40,769 nucleotides of DNA from an uncultured Campylobacter sp. (GTDB lineage Bacteria; Campylobacterota; Campylobacteria; Campylobacterales; Campylobacteraceae), in assembly GCF_938041645.1 (NCBI RefSeq), contig NZ_CALIST010000008.1:1-40769 (forward strand), in the 5' to 3' direction. How positions within the stretch are numbered: the stretch's first letter is position 1; every line of letters begins with the position of its first letter. Below, one piece after another: positions 30,591-37,848 of the stretch. Below the pieces are notes generated by a model, which worked only from the letters and a program-made list of their open reading frames with translations, was not told the origin of the DNA and ran no database searches. Position numbers and translations under genes: made by a program.

Positions 30591-31062
30591 TGAAAACTCC
30601 TAAATTGCGGCTAAATTTTAAATTTTATCTCTCGCGATACGGCGCCGCTGCGATAGATTTTAAAATTCTAAAATTTAACGCGCTGCGCTGAGGCGAATAA
30701 AATTTTAAAATTCCGCCGCGCCGCACCCAAACTTTTCTTGGGGCGGGAAGGGGCCCCGGTTGCGAGGTCGCACTTCTCGCAGAGACGGCGCTGCTTCTGC
30801 AGCACCGTATTGCTCTGCTCGCCCACAAACTCAACCCAATTCCCGACGACACTTTACAAGGGGCAGGACGCAGTTGCGCTAAATTTATATTACAACTACG
30901 CCGCAGCGTACCGCACCGCGTAAAAACTCACGCCGCAGCGTATGTAACGGAGCGAATGAAATTTTAAAATTCTATTACGCCTTGGCATAAAATATATTGC
31001 GGCGAAGTGAGCCGCGCCAGCCGTGGACAAATTTAAATTTTAAAACTCTCGCGGCTTTAAAT
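30591..31062. other. Gap between LysE-type and NSS genes; possible peptide remnant
   Basis: About 470 bases. The ends are AAATTT repeats. The centre (30668-30853, minus strand) has a different composition, and one frame reads NWVEFVGEQSNTVLQKQRRL followed by CEKCDLATGAPSRPKKSLG, which looks more protein-like than the repeats, with a CxxC. There is no ATG, only a GTG at 30826. It may be a fragment of a gene or a dispersed element. Confidence 0.3.
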
Positions 31063-32430
31063 TTAGCCGAAAATCCCGTATCCGAAGATCACCGCGATGA
31101 TGAGCGGCAGGATAAATTTGACATATAAAAACCAAACTCCCGCGAGTCTTGCGCCCAGATCGCCTTCGTTAGTGAGCTCGTAGATCGCGTCCTTTTTTAG
31201 CACCCAGCCCACGTAGATGCAGCACAGAAGCGCCGTTAGCACGAAAAATACGTTCGCGCTTACGAAGTCGAAGGCGTCGAAAACCGAGCGCCCCAGAATT
31301 TTAACGTCCGCAAGCACGCTGCTTGAGAGTATGCAGGGTAGGTTGCCGAGCACGAAGACGCCGCCGAGCGTTAAATTTACCGCCTTTAGCGTCGAAAAGC
31401 CGAAGCGCTCCTCGACGAAATTTATGATGACCTGATAGATCGTGATCGACGTCGTAAGCGCGGCGATGAGCAAAATCGAGAGAAAGACCACCGCGACGGC
31501 GTTGCCGAAGGGCATGTGCGAAAACGCGATCGGCAAGCTCTTAAAAACTAACGACGAGCCGCTGCTCGGCTCAAGCCCCGCGCTAAAGAGCGACGGGAAG
31601 ATCATAAAGCCCGCAAGCACGGCGATGAGTGTGTTTACGACTGCGGTGATGGTGGCTGTTTGCATCAGCTTCTCGTCTTTGTTTAAAAAGCTCGACAGCG
31701 TGATCATCACGCCGAAACCGAGCGAGAGCGCGAAAAAGACCTGACCCAAAACGTCGATCAAAAGCTTGGGCGTGATCTTTGCAAAATCGACGCCGAGATA
31801 AAATTTCACGCCCTCCTTTGCGCCTTCTAGCGTTAAATTTGTAAGAATTACGGCGATGAAGCACAAAAATAGCGCGGGCATTAGAAATTTTACGAATTTT
31901 TCGATTCCTTCGATGATGCCGTTTTTCAAAATGTACCAGTTGATCGCTATGAAAACGAGCGTGTAAGCTCCGACACCGAGCGGGCTATTTTCGATGTGAT
32001 CTGCGTAGAATTTCTGCGTAAATGCGGGATCGGTGATTCGCGCGGAGAGGTCGAAGTTGCCGCTTACGATGTTTACGATATAGGTTAGCACCCAGCCGCC
32101 GAGGACCATATAATAGGCTAAAATTCCAAACGCGCCGATTACGCCCATGATGCCTACGATCTTCCATGCGGGCTTTATGCGTGAGCCATCCTTTTTAGGC
32201 GCTACGAAGGCATCGACGCAGTTTCTTAGCGCACGGCGTCCGATGACGTTTTCTACCAAGATCATCGGGATTCCAAGCACGATCATCGCGATGCAAAATA
32301 TGAGCACGTAGGCGCCACCACCATTTTCGCCGACTAAATACGGAAACCTCCACGTGCAACCAAAGCCGATCGTGGCGCCTGCGACGGTTAAAATATATGT
32401 GAGCTTGCTGCTCCAGGTCTGTCTCGGCAC
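31063..32430 (-). CDS. Sodium-dependent amino-acid transporter of the NSS (LeuT) family
   Basis: A 455-residue inner-membrane symporter with about 11-12 helices. The N terminus ILTVAGATIGFGCTWRFPYLVGENGGGAYVLIF is the NSS helix 1 signature that forms the unwound sodium and substrate site. GIPMILVENVIGRRAL follows, then helix 3 FGILAYYMVLGGWVLTYI, helix 6 region QVFFALSLGFGVMITLSSFL and helix 8 region AALTTSITIYQVIINFVEERFG. Bacterial members import tryptophan, leucine, tyrosine or similar amino acids; the exact substrate is not readable. It starts 9 bases after the nadD-rsfS stop with GGAGGGG upstream, so it belongs to the serS-nadD transcript. Confidence 0.93.
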   Translation of the reverse strand: MPRQTWSSKLTYILTVAGATIGFGCTWRFPYLVGENGGGAYVLIFCIAMIVLGIPMILVENVIGRRALRNCVDAFVAPKKDGSRIKPAWKIVGIMGVIGAFGILAYYMVLGGWVLTYIVNIVSGNFDLSARITDPAFTQKFYADHIENSPLGVGAYTLVFIAINWYILKNGIIEGIEKFVKFLMPALFLCFIAVILTNLTLEGAKEGVKFYLGVDFAKITPKLLIDVLGQVFFALSLGFGVMITLSSFLNKDEKLMQTATITAVVNTLIAVLAGFMIFPSLFSAGLEPSSGSSLVFKSLPIAFSHMPFGNAVAVVFLSILLIAALTTSITIYQVIINFVEERFGFSTLKAVNLTLGGVFVLGNLPCILSSSVLADVKILGRSVFDAFDFVSANVFFVLTALLCCIYVGWVLKKDAIYELTNEGDLGARLAGVWFLYVKFILPLIIAVIFGYGIFG

Positions 32431-32439
32431 GCCCCCTCC

Positions 32440-33648
32440 TTAAAATTGCTCTTTTTTGAGCTTGTCGAGGAAGTCCTCGATATTGTATTTGGCGCGGTAT
32501 GTCTCGCTTATGAGATGGACTATGATGTCGCCGAGATCGACGACGCTCCATTCATCGCCGCTTTCGATAGCCAAAAACTCCTCGCCGAGTGGCTTAAGCA
32601 CGTTTTTTAGCTCCTCGATAAGCGAGGCTGCGTGGCGGGAGGTTAGCGTAGTGGCGATAACTACGAGCTTTGCGATGTATTCGCGCTCACTCATATCGAT
32701 GATCTGGACATCTTCGGCTTTCTTTTCGTTTAAAATTTCGGCGATCCGCTCCGCCCTTTGCTTTGGATCTTGCATATCTTTCCTTTTATAAAATTTTATG
32801 ACCTCTGCTGCGATCTTGGGCGGGATTTCGCCTTTGAAATCTCGCCTAAAACCGCTTGAGCTCGCATCCACGGCAACCTCGATCCGCCTTAAGCTCGCCC
32901 ACTGCCGCGGGATCTCGTAGCCGGGCCTCGTAAGCACGACAAACTCCGCTAGTCTTTGCAGCTCGCTAAAGTCGCGCCATTTGTGAAGCTCCGATAGGTT
33001 GTCGGCGCCTACGACGATGTAGAGCTTTGGTGCGGTGTCTGCGCCGCTCGCATCGCTTGCGTAATCCGCGTAATTTGAACCGTTTACGTCGCCGCTTATA
33101 ATTTTACCTGCGCCTGGAATTTTGCTCGCAACGGCATTTGAAATTTTGCCTGTGACGGCGCTTGAAATTCTGCCTGCATCTGAAATTTCGTTCCGCCCAG
33201 CATTCAGAATTTTGCTCGCGCTCGAAATTTTATCCCCGACGGAGTTTGAAATTTCTCTCATGACGGCGCCGGACGCTCTGCTTGAAGCAGCGCTTGAAAT
33301 TTTATCCGCGCTTTGGGTTTCACTCGCCGCGGCTGCCATTTCCGCCGCGATTTTGCCGTTTCCGCCGTATTTTTCGAGCAGAAATTTCACGCTTTGTATC
33401 GTGGGTACCGGGCGGTTTTGCGAAATTTCATAATCGCTTACCTCCACGCCCGGGGCGTCGTTCCACAGCGCGCGGCACCATCTAAGCCGCAGTTGCGGAG
33501 GCGCCGAAAAGCTCTTTTTAAACGGGTTTAGAAACGACGGCATTATGATCAGCAAGTCGGGCTTCAGGCTAGATAAAATCGCCTTCATCGCGGCGTCGTG
33601 TCCTGCGTGCGGCGGATCGAAACTGCCGCCGAAAAGCGCGATCTTCAC
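32440..33648 (-). CDS. nadD: NadD-RsfS fusion: nicotinate-nucleotide adenylyltransferase plus ribosomal silencing factor
   Basis: One open frame of 402 codons encodes two proteins that are normally separate. Residues 1-291 are NadD, which adenylates NaMN in NAD synthesis: LFGGSFDPPHAGHDAA (nucleotidyl-transferase HxGH), MPSFLNPFKK, VSDYEISQ, LYIVVGADNLSELHKWRD, FVVLTRPGYE and SSSGFRRDF (ISSTxIR). Residues 100-195 are a low-complexity insertion (REISNSVGD, KISSAS, KISNAVAS). Residues 292-402 are RsfS (DUF143), which blocks ribosome subunit joining: QRAERIAEILNEKKAEDVQIIDM, VIATTLTSRHAASLIEEL and DEWSVVDLGDIIVHLISETYR. The junction KFYKRKDMQD contains AAAAGGAAAG seven bases before an ATG at 32775, so RsfS (111 residues) could also start independently. 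It overlaps the ORF at 33645 by 4 bases. Confidence 0.9.
   Translation of the reverse strand: MKIALFGGSFDPPHAGHDAAMKAILSSLKPDLLIIMPSFLNPFKKSFSAPPQLRLRWCRALWNDAPGVEVSDYEISQNRPVPTIQSVKFLLEKYGGNGKIAAEMAAAASETQSADKISSAASSRASGAVMREISNSVGDKISSASKILNAGRNEISDAGRISSAVTGKISNAVASKIPGAGKIISGDVNGSNYADYASDASGADTAPKLYIVVGADNLSELHKWRDFSELQRLAEFVVLTRPGYEIPRQWASLRRIEVAVDASSSGFRRDFKGEIPPKIAAEVIKFYKRKDMQDPKQRAERIAEILNEKKAEDVQIIDMSEREYIAKLVVIATTLTSRHAASLIEELKNVLKPLGEEFLAIESGDEWSVVDLGDIIVHLISETYRAKYNIEDFLDKLKKEQF
32773..32789 (-). promoter_or_regulatory. rsfS: Internal ribosome binding site and ATG for rsfS inside the fusion
   Basis: The minus strand reads AAAAGGAAAGATATG ending at the ATG on 32775-32773. The position is exactly where a free-standing RsfS would begin, and the spacing is right, so this looks like the original rsfS start retained after loss of the nadD stop. 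Confidence 0.6.
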
Positions 33649-34385
33649 GCGCCCGCTCCGCGCCGCTCCGCGCCGCGAAATTTCTCGCCCTTTGCCACAA
33701 ATTCCGCGCCGTAAAATCTTGCGCGGCGCAATCTTACTTTATGAAATTTTACGCCGCAAAATTCCACTTCGCCGAATTTTATTGCAAAAAATCCCGCGTT
33801 TTGCGGCGCGATAAATTTAAAAGGCGCAGCGGCGTAAAGGCTAGGACTGCGTCGTAGCCCTTTTGCGGCGGCAAATTTTAAAAGCGCGCCATCGCGGAAT
33901 TTCACCCCGCCGAATTTCGCTACGTTAAATTTCGTTTTAAGCTCTAAATTTGGCGTCTGGAACTTCATCTCGTGAAATTTCGCGCCGTGAAATTTCGCCG
34001 TATAAAATTTCGCAGTGCGAGTTAAAAAACCCGTTTCGTGCAATCTAGCTTTGTAAAATTTGACGCTGCGTGTCCTAAATTTTGATTTGCAGAATTCCGT
34101 GCCGCGAAAGTTTGTTCCTAAAAAATTCGTCCCGCAGGTCGCAAATTTCGCGCCATCAAATTTCTCGTCGTGAAATTTAAAATGCGGGTGCCGTGATTGC
34201 CAAATTTGTTGCGTATGACGAAGCGTTTCATTGCAAAATTTAAAACCGCGAAGCGCGGCATCGCGTGCTTCAGGCTCTGCGCCGTAAGGATAAAATTTAA
34301 TGCTACGCTTTCTAAATTTTACCGCGCAAAATCCAGCGGATGCAAAGCGGGCGTTAGAATTTGGATTTTTGTAAGGCTTTTGCAC
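33645..34385 (-). CDS. Repeat-derived ORF between serS and nadD with pentapeptide-like sequence
   Basis: A 246-codon open frame, 7 bases after serS and overlapping nadD by 4 bases (ATGA). The protein is dominated by K-F and x-x-K-F steps: FDGAKFATCGTNFLGTNFRG, TAKFHGAKFHEMKF, NVAKFGGVKF, FAIKFGEVEFCGVKF. Many steps are five residues long with A/T/G two before F, so it superficially resembles a pentapeptide-repeat protein. The DNA shows why: AAATTTC cores spaced 15 bases (for example 33980-34010) give KF every five codons. It could be a real basic protein or an open by-product of the repeat that preserves translational coupling between serS and nadD. I recognise no family. Confidence 0.4.
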   Translation of the reverse strand: MQKPYKNPNSNARFASAGFCAVKFRKRSIKFYPYGAEPEARDAALRGFKFCNETLRHTQQIWQSRHPHFKFHDEKFDGAKFATCGTNFLGTNFRGTEFCKSKFRTRSVKFYKARLHETGFLTRTAKFYTAKFHGAKFHEMKFQTPNLELKTKFNVAKFGGVKFRDGALLKFAAAKGLRRSPSLYAAAPFKFIAPQNAGFFAIKFGEVEFCGVKFHKVRLRRARFYGAEFVAKGEKFRGAERRGAGA

Positions 34386-34392
34386 GGGCCGC

Positions 34393-35643
34393 CTACATAT
34401 ATTTTTCTAAAACGCGCGGAATTTCGATGCTGCCGTCCTTGCGCTGGTAGTTTTCCATCACCGCGATTAGCGTGCGGCCGACCGCGAGCGAGGAGCCGTT
34501 TAACGTGTGAACGAGGCTGTTTTTCTTGCCGTCTTTGAAGCGGATCTTGGCTCTGCGCGCCTGGAAATCGCGACAGTTGCTGATCGAGCTGATCTCTCTG
34601 TATTGGTTTTGCCCCGGTAGCCAAACCTCCAAATCCACGGTCTTTGCGGCGCTAAAGCCAAGATCGCCGCTGCAAAGTAGCATATGCCTGTGCGGAAGGC
34701 CTAGGCTAGCTAGCAGATCGCTCGCGCACGAAATCATCTCCTCAAGCATCTTTGCGCTATCTTCGGGGCGCGTGATAGCGACGAGTTCGACCTTTTCGAA
34801 CTGGTGCTGGCGGATCATGCCGCGCGTATCGCGCCCCGCCGAGCCCGCCTCCTTGCGAAAGCAGTGGCTGTAGCTGGTGAGCTTGATCGGCAGCTCCTCG
34901 CTGCGTAAAATTTCATCGTTAAAGAGATTCGTCGCCGTAACCTCGCTCGTAGGGATGAGGTAGAGGTTTTGCTCCTCGTCGTCAACGCGGTAGAGGTCGT
35001 CTTTAAATTTAGGCAGCTGGCCCGTGCCGTAGAGGATCTGATCGCGCACCAAAAACGGCATATTTACGAGCTCGAAACCGCGCGAGTTATTAAATTCGAT
35101 CATGTAATTGATGAGAGCCATATTCAGCTTTGCGCCAAGACCTCGGATCGCTGTGAAGCGGCTGCCGCTGAGTTTGACGCCGCGCTCGAAATCAAGCCAT
35201 CCCAGCGCCTCGCCGAGCTCGAAGTGCTGCTTGGGCGCGAAGTCGAACGTGTGCGGCTCAAGCACCTTTTTGATACAGACGTTTTCGTTCTCGTCCGCAC
35301 CGATCGGCACGTCGTCGTCGATGATATTCGGTACGCACGCAGCGATCGCTTCTAAGCTTTGCTCACGCTCGTTTACGAGCTCGCTTAGGCTTTGGATCTT
35401 TTGCTTGTTTTCCTCAAGCTGAGATTTTAGCGCGCCTACGTCCTTGTCCTCGCGCACAGCGAGGCCAAGCTCCTTGCTCTTTGCATTTTGCACGGCTTGG
35501 AGGTTTTCAAGATCGCTCTTTTTAGATTTTAGCTCGTTGTAGGCATCTAGCAGCGTTTGCAGGGTTTGCGGCGGGACTTTTTTGGCGATGAGTTTTTTAT
35601 TAAATTCATCGAAATTCGTCTCGATAAGTTTTAAATTTATCAT
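34393..35643 (-). CDS. serS: Seryl-tRNA synthetase
   Basis: SerRS charges tRNA-Ser and is also used for tRNA-Sec. At 416 residues it is of normal length. Residues 1-105 form the N-terminal antiparallel coiled coil that grips the long variable arm of the tRNA (MINLKLIETNFDEFNKKL...). The class II core follows: motif 1 region ALINYMIEFNNSRGFELVNMP, LYLIPTSEVTATNLF, motif 2 SYSHCFRKEAGSAGRDTRGM with RQHQFEKVE, SISNCRDFQARRAKIRF, and motif 3 TLNGSSLAVGRTLIAVMEN. It is the first gene of a minus-strand operon with the repeat ORF, nadD-rsfS and the NSS transporter. Upstream it faces nikK. Confidence 0.97.
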   Translation of the reverse strand: MINLKLIETNFDEFNKKLIAKKVPPQTLQTLLDAYNELKSKKSDLENLQAVQNAKSKELGLAVREDKDVGALKSQLEENKQKIQSLSELVNEREQSLEAIAACVPNIIDDDVPIGADENENVCIKKVLEPHTFDFAPKQHFELGEALGWLDFERGVKLSGSRFTAIRGLGAKLNMALINYMIEFNNSRGFELVNMPFLVRDQILYGTGQLPKFKDDLYRVDDEEQNLYLIPTSEVTATNLFNDEILRSEELPIKLTSYSHCFRKEAGSAGRDTRGMIRQHQFEKVELVAITRPEDSAKMLEEMISCASDLLASLGLPHRHMLLCSGDLGFSAAKTVDLEVWLPGQNQYREISSISNCRDFQARRAKIRFKDGKKNSLVHTLNGSSLAVGRTLIAVMENYQRKDGSIEIPRVLEKYM

Positions 35644-35747
35644 TTTCTGCCTCTTTTTGGTAATTTAAATTGCAACATTTTAACCAAAGTTTGCTTTAAA
35701 TACTCAAAATAAACCCACATTTAAGCAATACGGATGAAAAAAAGTGA

Positions 35748-35753
35748 TACAAT
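35748..35753 (+). promoter_or_regulatory. -10 box (TACAAT) for the nik operon
   Basis: GATACAAT upstream of nikK, 30 bases before the ATG; the putative NikR-like operator lies immediately downstream, over the transcription start. Confidence 0.6.
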
Positions 35754-35756
35754 TCC

Positions 35757-35783
35757 GTAATATTTTATTATGAAAGGTATTAC
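35757..35783. promoter_or_regulatory. NikR-like inverted repeat GTAATA-N15-TATTAC before nikK
   Basis: GTAATA at 35757-35762 and TATTAC at 35778-35783 are a perfect inverted repeat with a 15-base spacer, covering the transcription start region and ending at the nikK ATG. NikR operators have the same architecture (E. coli GTATGA-N16-TCATAC). A repressor bound here would block both transcription start and the AAAGG ribosome site. The identity of the regulator is an inference from the gene it precedes. Confidence 0.55.
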
Positions 35784-36533
35784 ATGAAGGCAAAATTTGC
35801 TTTTTTAGGAATCATCGCGGCTAGCCTTGCGTTCGCACATTTCGGCGTTCTTACAACGGATAAAAATGTCGTAGAGGATCAAAAAGATGCTACTTTAAAG
35901 CTAAATTTGGAATTCTCCCATCCGTTTTTACAGGAGTCTATGAATCTACAAAAGCCCGCAGAATTCGGCGTTTTTATTGATAGTGAGAAAAAATCGCTCC
36001 TAGGCAGCCTAAAAGAGCAAAAAAAAGGCGAAAATTCCTATTTTGCGGCGGAATTTAAAGCTGACAAGCCATCGCTTTTGGCGTTTTATTTTGATCCAAA
36101 ATCCTATGCCGAGCCGGCTGAACAGAAGATGATCCGCCATATCACCAAAACCTACGTCGATGCTTACGACGCGGGCGAAGGCTGGGATAAGCCGCTCGGG
36201 CTAGAGGCGGAGATCGTGCCGCTCGTGCGCCCTTATGCGCTGTATGCGGGAGAGATATTTAGCGGAGTTTTTTTACTGCACGGAAAGCCCGTCCCGGGCG
36301 CGGACGTGGAGATCGAGCTATATAACGATAAGGGCTACAAAGCCCCTAGCGAGGCGCATGTCACGCAGGTCGTTAAAACCAACGGCGCGGGCGAGTTTAG
36401 CTTCGTGATGCCGGTTGCCGGCTGGTGGGGCTTTGCGGCTCTTAGCGAGGAGGAAGCCGCCAAAGGAAGCGAGCAGCCCGTAAATGAGCTGGGGGCCGTG
36501 CTTTGGATCAAGGCGGACGAGCTGAAAAAATAG
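35784..36533 (+). CDS. nikK: DUF4198-type periplasmic component of nickel ECF transporter (NikK)
   Basis: A 249-residue secreted protein: signal peptide MKAKFAFLGIIAASLAFAHF, then a DUF4198/Ig-like protein. The mature N terminus begins with His near the cleavage site (A-H-F), which suits metal capture. The first half is LKLNLEFSHPFLQESMNLQKP; the second half VRPYALYAGEIFSGVFLLHG, PGADVEIELYND, VVKTNGAGEFSFVMPVAGWWGFAAL is a typical DUF4198 beta-sandwich. NikK proteins accompany NikMLQO in epsilonproteobacteria and are thought to deliver nickel to the membrane unit. AAAGG precedes the ATG. It is the first gene of the nickel operon and directly follows the NikR-like repeat. Confidence 0.85.
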   Translation: MKAKFAFLGIIAASLAFAHFGVLTTDKNVVEDQKDATLKLNLEFSHPFLQESMNLQKPAEFGVFIDSEKKSLLGSLKEQKKGENSYFAAEFKADKPSLLAFYFDPKSYAEPAEQKMIRHITKTYVDAYDAGEGWDKPLGLEAEIVPLVRPYALYAGEIFSGVFLLHGKPVPGADVEIELYNDKGYKAPSEAHVTQVVKTNGAGEFSFVMPVAGWWGFAALSEEEAAKGSEQPVNELGAVLWIKADELKK

Positions 36534-36545
36534 CGGAGCGACTCG

Positions 36546-37259
36546 GTGAGATCTCTTTTTTCGGACGAAATTTGCGCGGCTGCGGATAAATTTAAATTTG
36601 CGTTTGAGCGGAGTTTTGAAATTTTATTTTCGTACGTTTTGCTTGGCGATGTAAAATTTCCATCGAATTCTGCAGTTAAAATTTTAAATGGCAAAATTCC
36701 GCCGAGTAAAATTTTAAGTAACGAAGCTCTGCTGCGTAAAATTTTGCTCGACGGAAATCCGCTCTTAGGAGCTTCGAGCCGTAAAATTTTACATCCGTGG
36801 ATTTATGAGCGTAAAATACCCGCGCGCAAAATTTCGTTTTTTGAAATTTTTAAAACCCCGGCTTTTAAAATTTCGCAAGCTCTGTTTTACCGCGGGAGCG
36901 TTGCACCGAGATCGATCGGAGCTTTAAATTTTGCGTTGCAAAATCCGCTCGCTGCTCCCGCAAATACGGAAATTAAAATTTATTGCGCCATGCGAGCCTT
37001 AAAATTTATTAAATTTACTGGTTCCGCAAGCAGCTCCGAGACCGCTCCGAGTCTTGCGCTGACAGCCACCGCAGATAGGACGCAAGCCGCGAGTTTTACA
37101 GCCGCAAATTTTGCCGCGATTAAAGCCGTAAAAGCAAGACCTGTAGCAATCAAAGCGATTATCGCAAAGGTCGAAAAGCTATTAAATTTAACCACTTTGT
37201 GTGTTTTTGCACATCTGAAAAACGAGGGCTATTTAAAGGAGGCGAGCCGTGCACATTAG
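36546..37259 (+). CDS. Repeat-derived ORF within the nickel operon, function unknown
   Basis: A 237-codon frame starting with GTG, 12 bases after nikK and overlapping nikM by 11 bases. The product is mostly translated AAAATTTT units in one phase: VKILNGKIPPSKILSNEALL, SSRKILHPW, ERKIPARKISFFEIFK. The C-terminal 45 residues (AIKAIIAKVEKLLNLTTL) are less repetitive. No known ECF subunit looks like this, and the expected order is nikK directly followed by nikM. As with the frames at 21269 and 33645, it sits between co-directional operon genes and overlaps the next start. A true nikM ribosome site (AAAGGAGG) is present near its end, so nikM does not need it. Confidence 0.35.
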   Translation: MRSLFSDEICAAADKFKFAFERSFEILFSYVLLGDVKFPSNSAVKILNGKIPPSKILSNEALLRKILLDGNPLLGASSRKILHPWIYERKIPARKISFFEIFKTPAFKISQALFYRGSVAPRSIGALNFALQNPLAAPANTEIKIYCAMRALKFIKFTGSASSSETAPSLALTATADRTQAASFTAANFAAIKAVKARPVAIKAIIAKVEKLLNLTTLCVFAHLKNEGYLKEASRAH

Positions 37260-37848
37260 CGAAGGAGTTTTGAGCGCGCCCGTGCTGCTCGCAGGCTGGA
37301 CGGTTACGGCGCCTGCGGTAGCGGCGATTTTATGGCGCGTAAGGCAGTCTGAAATCCCTAGGATCGCATGTTTTAGCGCGCTATTTTTCGTCGCCTCTTT
37401 CGTGCACCTGCCTGTGGGCGTCAGCTCCATGCACCTGATGCTAAGCGGGCTCGTAGGCGCGTTTTTGGGCTCGCGCGCGATCTTGGCGATTTTCGTCGCG
37501 CTATTTTTGCAAGGGGTATTTTTCGGCTTCGGAGGGCTTAGTGTGCTAGGCGTAAATACCGCAGTCATCGGCTTTCCGGCAGTTTTGGGCAGACTCTTTG
37601 CCGCCGCCGCAAAAGCGCAAGAGCTAAAAGTACGCACGCAAAAAATTTATCTGTTTTTGGCGGGTTTCGTGCCGATCGTCTGCTCGATGCTGCTTCTTGA
37701 TCTCGTGCTTTTCATTAGCGGGCGGGAGTTTTTTGCTATCGCGACGCTCATCTCGCTCGAAGGCGCAATCTTAGCTGTTTTGGAAGGGATCATCACCCTT
37801 TTTGCGCTTAGCTTTATTGCGAAATTTTACGGCGGACAGAGGCGATGA
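37249..37848 (+). CDS. nikM: Nickel ECF transporter S component NikM (CbiM family)
   Basis: The substrate-binding membrane subunit of the Ni/Co energy-coupling factor transporter, 199 residues with about six helices. The start is GTG at 37249, supported by AAAGGAGG 7 bases upstream and by the invariant N terminus MHISEGVLS: the amino group, the His2 side chain and the peptide nitrogens form the metal site. Other CbiM/NikM features are VHLPVGVSSMHLMLSGLVGAFLG with the conserved His residues, LFLQGVFFGFGGLSVLGVNT and ALEGIITLF-like VLEGIITLFALSF. The stop overlaps nikL by 4 bases. The lack of cobalamin genes around and the presence of NikK and NikL point to nickel rather than cobalt. Confidence 0.92.
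   Translation: MHISEGVLSAPVLLAGWTVTAPAVAAILWRVRQSEIPRIACFSALFFVASFVHLPVGVSSMHLMLSGLVGAFLGSRAILAIFVALFLQGVFFGFGGLSVLGVNTAVIGFPAVLGRLFAAAAKAQELKVRTQKIYLFLAGFVPIVCSMLLLDLVLFISGREFFAIATLISLEGAILAVLEGIITLFALSFIAKFYGGQRR

Noticed and set aside
33645..34385. Calling this ORF a genuine pentapeptide-repeat (Qnr-like) protein
   Set aside because: The five-residue rhythm follows directly from 15-base spacing of a non-coding repeat, and the A(D/N)LxG consensus is not met.
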